This document shows, piece by piece, positions 45,391-55,000 of a stretch of 63,789 nucleotides of DNA. Location: NCBI GenBank assembly GCA_003154775.1, contig PMES01000037.1, forward strand, positions 1 to 63,789. The letters are read 5' to 3'. How positions within the stretch are numbered: position 1 is the stretch's first letter; each line of letters begins with the position of its first letter. The stretch comes from Acidobacteriota bacterium (GTDB taxonomy: Bacteria; Acidobacteriota; Terriglobia; Acidiferrales; UBA7541). Both the position numbers and the translations under genes were made by a program. The notes under the pieces were generated by a model. That model saw only the letters and a list, made by a program, of their open reading frames with translations. It ran no database searches and had not been told where the DNA came from.

Positions 45391-46323
45391 TTACTCGCGA
45401 ATTCCAATTACCGACAGGAGACGCCCGGATAGGGCGCCTTCACGGCGGTAGCTGAAAAAGAGATCGGTGCGGCAAGCGGTGCAGAGGCCGCTGGGGAAAA
45501 TGTTTCGGGGGCGCAGGCCGGCGGCGAGGAGTTGCGCGCGGTTGGCTTTGGGGAGATCGAGGTGGACATGGCGCGGCGCAGGCTGGTGGCCCGGGGGCAT
45601 CATGCTGAGCCACTGCAGCGGATTGGGCTCATCGCCCGTGCGCGGCTCATCGAAATACTCGGAAGCGTCCGCGAATTGCGCGGTGAATTTGGTGACGAAA
45701 TCCGCGCCGACTTCGTAACAGCAGGGGCCGATGGATGGGCCGAGAGCGGCGAGGAGTTGGGAAGGCTTGCTGCCAAATTCGAGGCGTAAGCGGCCGACGG
45801 CCTTTTCGGCGATGCGGGCGAGCGTGCCCTTCCAACCCGCATGAATGGCGGCAACGACGCGCTTATTGGGATCGACGAGAAGAATCGGGACGCAATCGGC
45901 GGTTTGCACGGTGAGAAGCAGGCCGGGGCGATTCGTGACGGAGGCGTCGCCCTTGCAGGCGTGAGCAGGCGCGGCGGAGAAAAGGTGAATCACGTCGGAG
46001 TGGATTTGCTTGAGCGGCACGAGCGTGAAATTTTCGGCGCCGAGCGCGGCTTGCAGGAGGCGGCGGTTTGCGGCGACATTTTCGCGCGTGTCCCATTCCA
46101 TGAGGCTGAGATTCAGGACTTGGCGACCTTCGAGTTGGCTGACGCCGCCGGGCCGCGTGCTGAAGCCGTGGACGAGCCAGGGGAGTTTGCCGAATGGCGT
46201 GAGCTGTAAGATTTGCAGGCCGCGGGAACGGTGCAAAACCCAAGCCGGCGAAAGAGGCAGTGGGTGCGCAATGGCGCGTTTGCGGTTCGCGGGGGTTTTT
46301 GCGGATGTTTTCCGTCGCGGCAT
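45391..46323 (-). CDS. pgeF: laccase-domain protein (purine nucleoside phosphorylase PgeF/YfiH-type)
   Basis: The 310-residue protein belongs to the multicopper-oxidase-like family of PgeF/YlmD. Conserved His-Cys-His residues are in LKQIHSDVI, QTADCVPILL and IHAGWKGTL. Related enzymes remove mis-incorporated L-Ser-muramic acid in peptidoglycan or phosphorolyse purine nucleosides. A 35-residue basic N-terminal extension (MPRRKTSAKTPANRKR) is longer than in most members. AGGA is five bases upstream of the ATG at 46323. It diverges from acpS with a 39-base gap containing TATAAT on the plus strand. Confidence 0.87.
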   Translation of the reverse strand: MPRRKTSAKTPANRKRAIAHPLPLSPAWVLHRSRGLQILQLTPFGKLPWLVHGFSTRPGGVSQLEGRQVLNLSLMEWDTRENVAANRRLLQAALGAENFTLVPLKQIHSDVIHLFSAAPAHACKGDASVTNRPGLLLTVQTADCVPILLVDPNKRVVAAIHAGWKGTLARIAEKAVGRLRLEFGSKPSQLLAALGPSIGPCCYEVGADFVTKFTAQFADASEYFDEPRTGDEPNPLQWLSMMPPGHQPAPRHVHLDLPKANRAQLLAAGLRPRNIFPSGLCTACRTDLFFSYRREGALSGRLLSVIGIRE

Positions 46324-46362
46324 GGTCCTGACAGTATAATCGGGTCGAGGATGGGCAGTTGA

Positions 46363-46740
46363 ATGATCGTTGGACTCGGAATTGATGTGGCGGAAGTGAA
46401 GCGCATCCAGGAGGTGATTGAGGCGCAGAGGGAGAGGTTTCTGCGGCGCGTTTATACGCTGGATGAGGTGGCGTACTGCGAGCAGTTCAAGAACAAATAT
46501 GAAAGGTATGCGGGGCGCTTCGCGGTGAAAGAGGCGGCGATGAAGGCGTTGGGGACGGGCTGGAGCCGCGGGGTGCGCTGGGTAGACGTGGAAGTGGTGC
46601 GGCAGAGGGGCGGGCGGCCGACGTTGGCGTTGAAAGGCGAGGCAAAGAAGATTGCCGAGGCGCTGGGCGTGAAGAATATCGCGGTGAGCATCACGCACAC
46701 GGCAGAGCAAGCGTTCGCGCAGGTGATTTTCGAGGGATAG
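46363..46740 (+). CDS. acpS: holo-[acyl-carrier-protein] synthase
   Basis: The 125-residue 4-prime-phosphopantetheinyl transferase activates acyl carrier protein in fatty-acid synthesis. Signature residues are present: GLGIDVAEVKRIQ at the N-terminus (Asp), the magnesium-binding FAVKEAAMKALGTG, and ITHTAEQAFA at the C-terminus. The size matches the AcpS class. A TATAAT sequence at 46335-46340 precedes the gene and may be part of its promoter. GAGG lies about 13 bases before the ATG. Confidence 0.94.
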   Translation: MIVGLGIDVAEVKRIQEVIEAQRERFLRRVYTLDEVAYCEQFKNKYERYAGRFAVKEAAMKALGTGWSRGVRWVDVEVVRQRGGRPTLALKGEAKKIAEALGVKNIAVSITHTAEQAFAQVIFEG

Positions 46741-46841
46741 CTGGCCGCTGAGATATCAAGCGCCGTCCGGCGCTGGTGAATTCGGAAAAACAATCTGGAG
46801 CTAGGCGGCAGTGATTCCGCGCTGGGGGAAAAGAGGACAGA

Positions 46842-46930
46842 GGGGTTCCTCACTTCGCGGACTCCGTTCGGAATGACGGGGGGGGGGTTACGCCTCGCCC
46901 AGATGAGGTCCAGCGTGCTGGACCCCTACT
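46842..46930. repeat. tandem set of dispersed repeats after acpS
   Basis: GGGTTCCTCACTTCGCGG with GGAATGAC, a run of ten G (46878-46887), and the hairpin GGTCCAGC-GT-GCTGGACC (46907-46924) followed by CCTACT. The last element recurs at 24573 and 49656. No gene is present in 46741-46989. Confidence 0.75.
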
Positions 46931-46989
46931 AAGGAAGACGCACCTCCACGACCAGGGCGGGGTGTGCGGCACTGAACAACAACGCGCGG

Positions 46990-48618
46990 TTATTTCACGA
47001 GCAAAAAGGGGCCGAGGGCGAGGGCATCAATGCCGGCGCAATAGAAGCTGCGGACGGCGCCGCGCGGGTCGGTGACCAGGGGCTCGCCGAAGAGGTTGAA
47101 CGAGGTGTTGACGAGCATGGGCGCGGGCGCCGATTCGCCGAATTTGTGCAGCAGCTTCCAGAAGATGGGATTGGCGTGCTGTTCGACGGTGTGGACGCGC
47201 ACCAGGTTTCCGTGGAAGGCGAAGCGTTCGAGGCCGCCGATCGGATTGGTGAGCGTGGCCAGCGAAGTCATGAAGCGGCAGTTCGGCGAAGCATCGAAAT
47301 ACTCGGAAGCGCGCTCGGCGGGAACGGAAAGTGCGAAGGGATGAAATTCCTCGCGGTGCTTGACGTATTCGTTGACGTTTTCGATGACGTATTCGGAAAA
47401 AGGCGAGGCGAGAAGGCTGCGATTGCCGAGGGCGCGGTGGCCGAATTCGGTGCGGCCCTGGCACCAGGCGACGATTTTGTCGCGCAGGAGGAGCCGCGCG
47501 GACTCCTCAACGGTTTGTTCTTCCCCGGGAAGATAGCGATAGACGATTTTGCAGTTGTCGAGAACGGTTTTCATTTCCTGGGGGCTGGCGTGCAAGCCAA
47601 CAGCGAGGCTCGAGAGCGGCGCGCGGCCGGAATGGCCGGTGATTTTTTTGCGCGAAAGATAAGCGGCGCCGAGGGCCGTGCCCGCGTTGCCGGAGACGGG
47701 TTGCACGTAGACGCGCTCGAAGGGACCGCGGGCTTCGAGGGCGTGGACCAGAAGCACATTCAAGAAAATGCCGCCGGCCAGGCAGAGCGAGCGGGCGTTA
47801 GTGCGCTCGGCGAAATTGCCGGCAAGCTGCAGGACAACTTCCTCGAGAAAATCCTGGGCGCTGCGGGCGAGATTGGCGCGCACGACGGGGCCCGGCGGAT
47901 GGCTGCGCGAAGAGAGCCCAAGTTCGCGGTAAAACTGCGGCGAAAAAATTCCCCGGTGGTCGGGACCCGAGGCAAAGTAGCGGCGATTTAAGGCGGGTGC
48001 ACCGGTGGGCTTCCAGGTGAAGAGCTTGCGGAAGGCCGGGAGAAATTCCGGCTCGCCATCCTTGCTGAGCCATTGCAACTTGTGTTCATCGCGGCGCGAG
48101 CGGAGACCCGCAAGCTCCGTGACGCGCGAATAGAACCAGCCAAGAGAATCGGGAAACTTCAGGGAATGCAGCGGCTCAATTTCATCGCCGTCGCCGAGGG
48201 CCATGAGACCCGACTGCAAATGGGCGCCCTGATCGAGAGTGAGGATGAGGGCGCGATCGAATCCCGAGGTGAAGTAGGCGCTGGCCGCATGGCAAAGATG
48301 GTGATCGAAGCGCGAGAGGCGCGGGCCGCCGCGGAGAAGCGGCTGGAGAAGGTCCTCAAAGGGGGAGCGCGGGGCGCGTTTGCAGCGGAAGCGCGAATGG
48401 TGGAGCGAAGTGCTGCGATCGGCGAGCGCGATGGCGCGGCAGTCCGCCAGTTTCAATTGATTTTCGTGCAGGCAGCGCGCCAGGGCGAGGCGCGGGATTT
48501 CGAGCGAGTCCTGCAGGCGATTGAGCTTCTCTTCCTCGATGGCGAAGAGAACGGACTTTTCGTCAAGAAGCGTGACCGCGGAGCCCCGACCAATAGTGGA
48601 AATGCCAAGTATGCGCAT
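46990..48618 (-). CDS. NodU/TobZ-family O-carbamoyltransferase
   Basis: The 542-residue enzyme belongs to the two-domain ASKHA-type carbamoyltransferases that transfer the carbamoyl group of carbamoyl phosphate to sugars or antibiotics. N-terminal Kae1-like domain: FDHHLCHAASAYFTSGFDRA, with metal-binding His residues, and SLCLAGGIFLNVLLV. C-terminal TobZ domain: WCQGRTEFGHRALGNRSLLA with the conserved Arg/Asn. The acceptor is unknown; no sugar or polyketide gene is adjacent. It starts 9 bases after the mtaB stop, so the two probably form an operon. Confidence 0.87.
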   Translation of the reverse strand: MRILGISTIGRGSAVTLLDEKSVLFAIEEEKLNRLQDSLEIPRLALARCLHENQLKLADCRAIALADRSTSLHHSRFRCKRAPRSPFEDLLQPLLRGGPRLSRFDHHLCHAASAYFTSGFDRALILTLDQGAHLQSGLMALGDGDEIEPLHSLKFPDSLGWFYSRVTELAGLRSRRDEHKLQWLSKDGEPEFLPAFRKLFTWKPTGAPALNRRYFASGPDHRGIFSPQFYRELGLSSRSHPPGPVVRANLARSAQDFLEEVVLQLAGNFAERTNARSLCLAGGIFLNVLLVHALEARGPFERVYVQPVSGNAGTALGAAYLSRKKITGHSGRAPLSSLAVGLHASPQEMKTVLDNCKIVYRYLPGEEQTVEESARLLLRDKIVAWCQGRTEFGHRALGNRSLLASPFSEYVIENVNEYVKHREEFHPFALSVPAERASEYFDASPNCRFMTSLATLTNPIGGLERFAFHGNLVRVHTVEQHANPIFWKLLHKFGESAPAPMLVNTSFNLFGEPLVTDPRGAVRSFYCAGIDALALGPFLLVK

Positions 48619-48627
48619 GAGATTGGG

Positions 48628-50031
48628 TCAGCCCGCTGCCGAAGCCGCAAGGACCGGCTCGAGCGGCAAAGCACAAAGATTTTTGCCTTCGGTGTGGGTG
48701 ACGGAAGCCGTCAAGAGTTGATTGGGCGGCAATGTGAGCGGGAGCTGGACAGAGAGATAATTTTCGGAGACTGCGGGCGTGAAGGAAGGATCGTCCTCGG
48801 GATCGCGGCGTAAAGTGAGGACACGAAGGGTGCGGCCGATTTGTGAGGCGCGAAACTCGGCGGATTTGGTTTCCCCGAGGGCGCGCAATTCGCGCGCGCG
48901 GCGTTTGATGACACCGCCAGCAACCTGATTGGGCAAAGCCGCCGCTTTTGTGCCGGGGCGCTGGGAATAGGAGAAGACATGCAAGTAGGTGAAGGGTCGC
49001 TCTTGAATGAAACGCAGCGTGGCGGCGTGGTCGGCTTCGGTCTCGTCGGGGAACCCGGTGATGACGTCGGCGCCGATAGCGGCATGGGGAAGGCACTCGT
49101 GAATGAGCTCGACGCGGCGGGCATAGTGTTCGGCGCGGTACCAGCGATGCATGGCCGCGAGGATGCGGTTCGAAGCGGATTGCAGGGGCATGTGGAAGTG
49201 GGGCGCGAGGCGCTGGCTGGAGACGATGAGTTCGATGAGGGGAAGGGAAACGTCGAGCGGCTCGATGGAGCTGACGCGGAGGCGCTCGACGGGAGTTTCG
49301 TCGAGGATGCGGCGAAGGAGGTCTAGGAATAGGACGCGCGGCGAGAGATCGCGGCCGTAGGCGCCGAGATTGATGCCGCTGAGAACGATTTCACGATAGC
49401 CGGATGCGGCGAGTTGTTGAACTTCCGCAACAACTTTTTCGGGAGGCAGGCTGCGGGATCTTCCGCGCACAAAAGGAATCACGCAAAAAGAACACCGGGC
49501 GTTGCAGCCATCCTGGATTTTCAGCGTGGGGCGCGTGTGATTCCCCTCCCCGCCGAGGACGGGGGCGACGAGAACTTCGGAGAGAACGAAGATGTCGCCG
49601 GTGAGGATTTTTGCGTGATCGGGCAAACCCCCTGAATGCGGCAATCGTGCCAAATGGGGCGCAGCGTGCTGCGCCCCTACGGGTGGCATAAGAGCAATGG
49701 CATGGAGGAGATTGGGGATTTGCGGCTTGTGAGAATTGCCGACGACGAAGGAAACTCCGGGGAGAACCGCAAGCTCTTCGGGGGCGCGCTGCGCGTAGCA
49801 GCCGGTGACGATGATGCGCGTGGAGGGATTGGCGGCGTGGAGTTTGCGGATGGCGTCGCGCGCCTGGGTGTCGGCGGCAGCGGTGACGGTGCAGGTGTTC
49901 AGCACGACGACGTCGGCCGCATAGGAGTGGGGGGCGAGTTGGCAGCCTTGTTCGCGCAATTGGCGCTCGATGGCGGCGCCATCGGCTTGCGTTGCGCGGC
50001 AGCCAAATTGTTCGATGTAAAACGTGGGCAT
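48628..50031 (-). CDS. mtaB: MtaB-type tRNA N6-threonylcarbamoyladenosine methylthiotransferase
   Basis: The 467-residue radical-SAM protein adds a methylthio group to t6A37 of tRNA. The UPF0004 cluster cysteines are C11, C47 and C78, the radical-SAM motif is CNARCSFC (C176, C180, C183), and a TRAM-like C-terminal domain is present. MiaB and MtaB are close relatives; the shape of the N-terminus and length suit MtaB. Residues about 115-136 (PPVGAQHAAPHLARLPHSGG) have no counterpart in the family and coincide with a GGGGCGCAGC hairpin repeat. The carbamoyltransferase follows after 9 bases. Confidence 0.88.
   Translation of the reverse strand: MPTFYIEQFGCRATQADGAAIERQLREQGCQLAPHSYAADVVVLNTCTVTAAADTQARDAIRKLHAANPSTRIIVTGCYAQRAPEELAVLPGVSFVVGNSHKPQIPNLLHAIALMPPVGAQHAAPHLARLPHSGGLPDHAKILTGDIFVLSEVLVAPVLGGEGNHTRPTLKIQDGCNARCSFCVIPFVRGRSRSLPPEKVVAEVQQLAASGYREIVLSGINLGAYGRDLSPRVLFLDLLRRILDETPVERLRVSSIEPLDVSLPLIELIVSSQRLAPHFHMPLQSASNRILAAMHRWYRAEHYARRVELIHECLPHAAIGADVITGFPDETEADHAATLRFIQERPFTYLHVFSYSQRPGTKAAALPNQVAGGVIKRRARELRALGETKSAEFRASQIGRTLRVLTLRRDPEDDPSFTPAVSENYLSVQLPLTLPPNQLLTASVTHTEGKNLCALPLEPVLAASAAG
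49656..49677. repeat. in-frame hairpin repeat inside mtaB
   Basis: GGGGCGCAGC and GCTGCGCCCC flank GT and are followed by CTACGGG. The same core structure occurs between genes at 24573-24595 and 46907-46924. It encodes the GAQHAAPH part of the MtaB insertion. Confidence 0.75.
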
Positions 50032-50168
50032 GATCGAGAGACTGGCGAATCCTATTTAACCACAGAGGGGAGTTCCGGCGAAGGGCGCCCTGCGCCGCCA
50101 GACGGCGATCGATTGGCCAGAGAAAACTTTACGGAGGGAGAAGGCACCCTTACAATAGGGACAAATCC

Positions 50169-50948
50169 ATGGCACACCCCCGACGGAATCCCGCAGCGAT
50201 GTTGGATGCAAAGCTTTCGGTAGTGATTCCGGTTTACAACGAGAAGAATACGATTTGCGAAATCCTGCGCCGCGTTCAAGAAACGGAGATGCACAAGGAT
50301 ATCGTGGTGGTGGACGACTGCTCCAAAGACGGCACGCGCGAATTCCTGCAGGGCTTGGCGGAGTTGCGAGAAAAAGGGGAAAGCCAAGCGGCCTCAACGG
50401 ACGGGGGCGATCCGATTGAGCTGCAAGACATGCGGTTTTTTTTCCAGGGAACGAATCAGGGGAAGGGTGCGGCATTGCGCCGGGGATTTGCGGTAGCCAC
50501 GGGCGATATTGTGCTGGTGCAGGATGCCGACCTGGAATATGACCCGCGAGATTATGCGAAATTGCTGGAGCCGATTCTGGACGGGCGGGCGGACGTGGTG
50601 TTTGGCTCGCGGTTCCTGGGCGGGCCGCAGCGCGTGCATTATTTCTGGCACTATCTGGCGAATAAATTCCTGACGCTGCTTTCTGACGTGTTCACGAACC
50701 TGAAGCTGACGGACATGGAGACCTGTTACAAGGTGTTCCGCCGCGAGGTGCTGAAGGGAATACAGGTAAAGTCCGACCGGTTCGGATTTGAGCCGGAGAT
50801 CACGGCGAAAGTGGCTAAAGGCAACTGGCGCATTTACGAAGTGCCGATCAGCTATTCGGGGCGCACGTACGAAGAGGGAAAGAAGATTACGTGGAAGGAT
50901 GGGGTGCAGGCGTTGTGGTGCATCATCCGGTATAGGGTGGGGGATTGA
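50169..50948 (+). CDS. GT2 glycosyltransferase (dolichol/undecaprenyl-phosphate sugar synthase-like)
   Basis: The 259-residue enzyme has the GT2 pattern [29 protein letters not shown], and [12 protein letters not shown] with the DxD-type metal site, then GSRFLGG, and [15 protein letters not shown]. It is cytosolic with no C-terminal helices, like DPM1/Alg5-type polyprenyl-phosphate glycosyltransferases. The substrate is unknown. The ATG at 50169 has AGGGA nearby; an internal ATG at 50202 is also possible. It faces the LuxR regulator across 51156. Confidence 0.87.
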   Translation: MAHPRRNPAAMLDAKLSVVIPVYNEKNTICEILRRVQETEMHKDIVVVDDCSKDGTREFLQGLAELREKGESQAASTDGGDPIELQDMRFFFQGTNQGKGAALRRGFAVATGDIVLVQDADLEYDPRDYAKLLEPILDGRADVVFGSRFLGGPQRVHYFWHYLANKFLTLLSDVFTNLKLTDMETCYKVFRREVLKGIQVKSDRFGFEPEITAKVAKGNWRIYEVPISYSGRTYEEGKKITWKDGVQALWCIIRYRVGD

Positions 50949-51031
50949 GGTTGGGAGTAGTCGGTTAGCGGCGAACCGGTTGGGCACGGATTTTGCAGGA
51001 ATGCGGGGCGGGAGAGAAGCAGCAAAGGCGC

Positions 51032-51119
51032 CCGCCTCCCCGACCAAGTCGGGGTAAACACCAGGCGGCCGCTACAACGGCAAGGACAAACCCAAGAGCA
51101 CAATCAGGAGTGATTGTGC
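51032..51119. repeat. composite repeat with CCCCGAC/GTCGGGG and GCACAATCA/TGATTGTGC hairpins
   Basis: The CCCCGAC-CAA-GTCGGGG hairpin (51038-51054) lies inside outer arms CCGCCT (51032-51037) and AGGCGG (51063-51068). It is followed by AACCCAAGAG and the second hairpin GCACAATCA-GGAG-TGATTGTGC (51098-51119). Its parts match those near 30900 and 32490, in opposite orientation for the second hairpin. Confidence 0.85.
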
Positions 51120-51155
51120 CACAGTAAGGGCAAATCAAAAAATAGTGATTGTTGG

Positions 51156-51818
51156 TTAGGCCTGGGACATGCGGCGCTGGAAGGTCAGCAGGATCAGGTC
51201 TGCGCGGCGGCGCACGCCAAACTTGCTCAGAAGGTTCGAGACGTGGAATTTGACGGTGCGCTCGGCGATATTGAGCTTGCTGGCGATTTCCTTGTTGGAG
51301 AGATTTTCCAGCAAGGGATCGAGGACTTCCTGCTCGCGGCGGCTGAGATTGGTGACGGTGTCGGTCTTGAGGCGGCGCCCCTGACTGGTGAGAATGGAAT
51401 CCACGAAACCAGAAAGCACGGAGCGCGGCACCCAGAAGCCCCCGTTGGAAACGAGAGGAAGGGCGCGGGAAAGCTGGTCGCGGGCTTCGGCGTAAGAGAG
51501 AATGCCCTTCACGCCAAGACGGAGCAAGGAATAGGCGTTGGCCTCGTTGACAGAATCCCCAACGACAATCAGGCGGGCATCGGCGTAGCGCTCGAGAATA
51601 TTGGTGAGGAGCGCGCCGGTAGCCTGGCGAGCGGCGTGCGCATCAATGACGTAGACCTGAGCCTTAGGAGGTTCGAGGTTGCGCAGGTCGGGAGCCAGAG
51701 TGGATTCAAGCTGCTTGGCAATCACCTTGAACTGCGGGGCCTTGCCGAGCAGGCGTTCAAATTCGCTGAGCACCAGGGGGTGCGGCGAGAGCAGACAGAC
51801 TGTGAGTTTCGGGGACAT
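51156..51818 (-). CDS. LuxR/NarL-type regulator with degenerate receiver
   Basis: The 220-residue protein has an N-terminal receiver-like domain (about 1-130) and a C-terminal LuxR helix-turn-helix (LSRREQEVLDPLLENLSNK and EIASKLNIAERTVKFHVSNL). In the receiver the acidic pair that binds magnesium is replaced by Ser-Pro (LLSPHPL, about residues 11-12), while an Asp (D59, YVIDAH) occupies the usual phospho-site position. Phosphorylation-independent control is therefore likely. No histidine kinase is adjacent, and the target genes are unknown. No ribosome binding site was seen. Confidence 0.85.
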   Translation of the reverse strand: MSPKLTVCLLSPHPLVLSEFERLLGKAPQFKVIAKQLESTLAPDLRNLEPPKAQVYVIDAHAARQATGALLTNILERYADARLIVVGDSVNEANAYSLLRLGVKGILSYAEARDQLSRALPLVSNGGFWVPRSVLSGFVDSILTSQGRRLKTDTVTNLSRREQEVLDPLLENLSNKEIASKLNIAERTVKFHVSNLLSKFGVRRRADLILLTFQRRMSQA

Positions 51819-52028
51819 GCGTTTATTGGCCACTGTACTTGAGGGTAGAGAAAGCAGGGCCAAGGGGCAAGGGTCTTGGGGCCAGATGTTCACGAGTCGT
51901 TACTGACAAATAAGGGGGATTTTCAAAGGATTGGGGCAAGGGGCCGGGAGGCTGGCATCTTAGCCAGGGTGAAGGGGCGGGCGAAAAGGGTACGGTTCTG
52001 GGGCAGGGCCAAGTAAAATAGAGGGATA

Positions 52029-52064
52029 CCCCGCGCAATCAATCGTCGCAGAAAAGGCGCGGGG
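52029..52064 (+). promoter_or_regulatory. hairpin in the metH leader
   Basis: CCCCGCGC (52029-52036) and GCGCGGGG (52057-52064) form a perfect 8-bp stem ending 19 bases before the metH ATG, with a 20-base loop. It could occlude the start. No consensus of a SAM, SAH or cobalamin riboswitch could be recognised in 51819-52083. Confidence 0.35.
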
Positions 52065-52083
52065 CGAAGTATCAAAGAATCGA

Positions 52084-55000
52084 ATGAGGAACTTGAAGGA
52101 ATCCGAGAAGGCTTTGCGGGAGCTGCTGGCGGAACGCATCCTGGTGCTGGATGGCGCGATGGGTACGATGCTGCAGCAACGCGAGCTGACGGCGGCGGAC
52201 TTCGGCGGCGCGGCGCTGGAAGGGTGTAACGAGAATTTGGTGCGGACGCGGCTGGACGTAGTGCTGGACATTCACCGGAAGTACTTCGAGGCGGGAGCGG
52301 ACATTGTCGAGACGAACAGCTTCGGCGCGACGCCGCTGGTGCTGGCGGAGTACGGCCTGCAGGCGGACGCGCACGAATTGAACAAGCGGGCCGCAGTGCT
52401 GGCGCGGCAGGCGGCGGAAGAAATCTCGACGCCGGGGAAGCCGCGGTTCGTGGCGGGTTCGATGGGGCCGACGACCAAGGCGATCACGGTGACAGGCGGC
52501 GTGACGTTTGAGGGGCTGCTGGATTCCTACTACGTGCAAGCCAAAGGATTGGTCGAAGGCGGGGCGGATTTGTTACTGGTAGAAACGTGCCAGGACACGC
52601 GGAATATCAAGGCGGCGGTTCTGGCGATCCAGAAATTGTCGCGGGAAATTGGGGCGGCAATTCCCTTCATCGTCTCGGTGACCATCGAGCCGATGGGGAC
52701 GATGCTGGCCGGGCAAACCGTGGAAGCGATGTGGGCCTCGCTGCGGCACGCGCACCCGTTGGCGTTTGGGATGAACTGCGCGACCGGGCCGGAGTTCATG
52801 ACCGACCACATCCGGACGCTGAGCACTCTGACGAGCGAGTTTGTGTCCTGCTATCCGAACGCGGGGCTGCCGGATGAAGAGGGGAAATACGGGGAGACGC
52901 CGACGACGCTGGCGGCGCAGCTCGAAAAGTTTGTGGACCACGGCTGGCTGAATCTGGTGGGCGGCTGCTGCGGCACTACGGAGAAGCACATTCGGGTGCT
53001 GGCGCAGATGGTGGAGGGGAAGAAGCCGAGGGTGCGGCCGGCCGATTCGCATCGGGCTATCTATTCGGGAATCGAGACGATCGAGGCGGATGAGCAAACG
53101 CGGCCGCTGCTTGTGGGTGAGCGGACGAACGTGATCGGCTCGCGGCTGTTCAAAAACCTGGTGGCGGAAGAGAAGTGGGAGGAGGCGACAGAGATCGGGC
53201 GGCGGCAAGTGAAGGGCGGGGCGCACATCGTGGATGTGTGCCTGCAAAGCACGGAGCGGGATGAGAAGAATGATATTCCGCCGTTCTACGAAAAACTGAT
53301 TCGCAAGATCAAGACGCCGATCATGATTGACACGACGGACCCGACGGCGGTGGAGCTGGCGCTGACGTATTGCCAAGGCAAGGCGATCATCAATTCGATC
53401 AACCTGGAAGACGGCGAGGAAAAGTTCGCGAAGGTGGTGCCGATCGCGCACGATTTTGGCGCGGCGATTGTAGTGGGCTGCATTGACGAGGACCCGAAGC
53501 AGGCGCAGGCGTTCACGCGGGAGCGGAAGCTCGCGATTGCGCAGCGGTCGTACGAACTGCTGACGAAGAAGTACGGCATGGCGCCGGAGGACATCGTGTT
53601 CGATCCGTTGGTGTTTCCGTGCGCGACGGGCGACAAAAACTACATCGGGGGCGCGGTGGAAACGATGGAGGGAATCCGGCTGATCAAGCAGGCGCTGCCG
53701 GATACGCGAACGATTCTGGGAATTTCCAACGTGTCGTTTGGATTGCCGGCGGGCGCGCGCGAGGTGGTGAATTCGGTATTTCTGTACTACTGCACGAAAG
53801 CCGGGCTGGATTTGGCGATCGTGAATACGGAGAAGCTGGAACGCTTCGCTTCGATTCCGGAGCACGAACGGCGGCTGGCGGAGAACCTGCTGTTCCAGCA
53901 TGCGGCAAAGGAAGTGCCGGCAGAGAATTCGCATGGCGAATTGTTGCGGAACGCGCCGGCGGACTGGCGGGAGCAGAGCAAGGAACAGAAGGCGGCGCTG
54001 AACCAGTTTCACATCGCGGCGATCACGGAGCATTTCCGTACGACGAAGAAGAAAGAGAAGTTGAAAGCGGAGGACGTACCGCTGGACACGCGGCTGTCGA
54101 ACTACATTATCGAAGGCACGCGCGACGGATTGGTGGCGGACCTGGAGCGGAAACGCGCGGAGGGCACACCGCCGCTGGAGATTATCAACGGGCCGCTGAT
54201 GGAGGGAATGTCCGAGGTGGGGCGGCTGTTCAACGCGAATGAATTGATTGTGGCGGAGGTACTGCAGTCGGCGGAAGCGATGAAGGCGGCGGTAAGCCAC
54301 CTGGAACAGTTCATGGAGAAGGCGGACACCGCGAAGCGCGGCAAGGTGGTGCTGGCGACGGTAAAGGGGGATGTACACGACATCGGGAAAAACCTGGTGG
54401 AAATTATTTTGAAGAATAACGGGTTCGACGTCGTGAACCTGGGGATCAAGGTGCCACCGGAGGAACTGATCAAAGCGTTCCAGACGCACAAGCCTGATGC
54501 GATCGGGCTTTCGGGATTGCTGGTGAAAAGCGCGCAGCAGATGGTGATCACCGCGAGCGATTTGAAGGACGCGGGGATTGGCGTGCCGCTGCTGGTGGGG
54601 GGAGCCGCGCTGAGCGCGAAATACACGCAGCAGAAGATTGCGCCGAGCTATGGCGGAACGGTGTGCTACGCGAAGGACGCGATGACGGGATTGCGGCTGA
54701 TGAATGAGCTGATGGACCCGGCGACGCGGGAACGAGTGTTGAGCGAGCACGCAATTTCCGGAAACGGCGTGAGCGTGACGACGACGGTGAAGATTGCGGA
54801 GAAGCCGCATGTGACGCGCTCGCCGAAGGTGCGCGCCGATTTGCCGATTCCGAAGGTGGGCTATCTGGACCGGAAGGTGCGGCTGGTGCCGGATTTGCGC
54901 GAGGTGTGGAGTTACATCAATCCGTACATGCTGTATGGAAGGCACATGGGGTATCGCGGGGATTTTGAGAAGTATTTGGCGGCGCGGGAAACGAAGGCGG

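Noticed and set aside
46878-46887. Ten-G homopolymer (also 6131-6140)
   Set aside because: Too short to infer biology; could be a phase-variation tract, but neither lies in a coding region or a defined promoter spacer.
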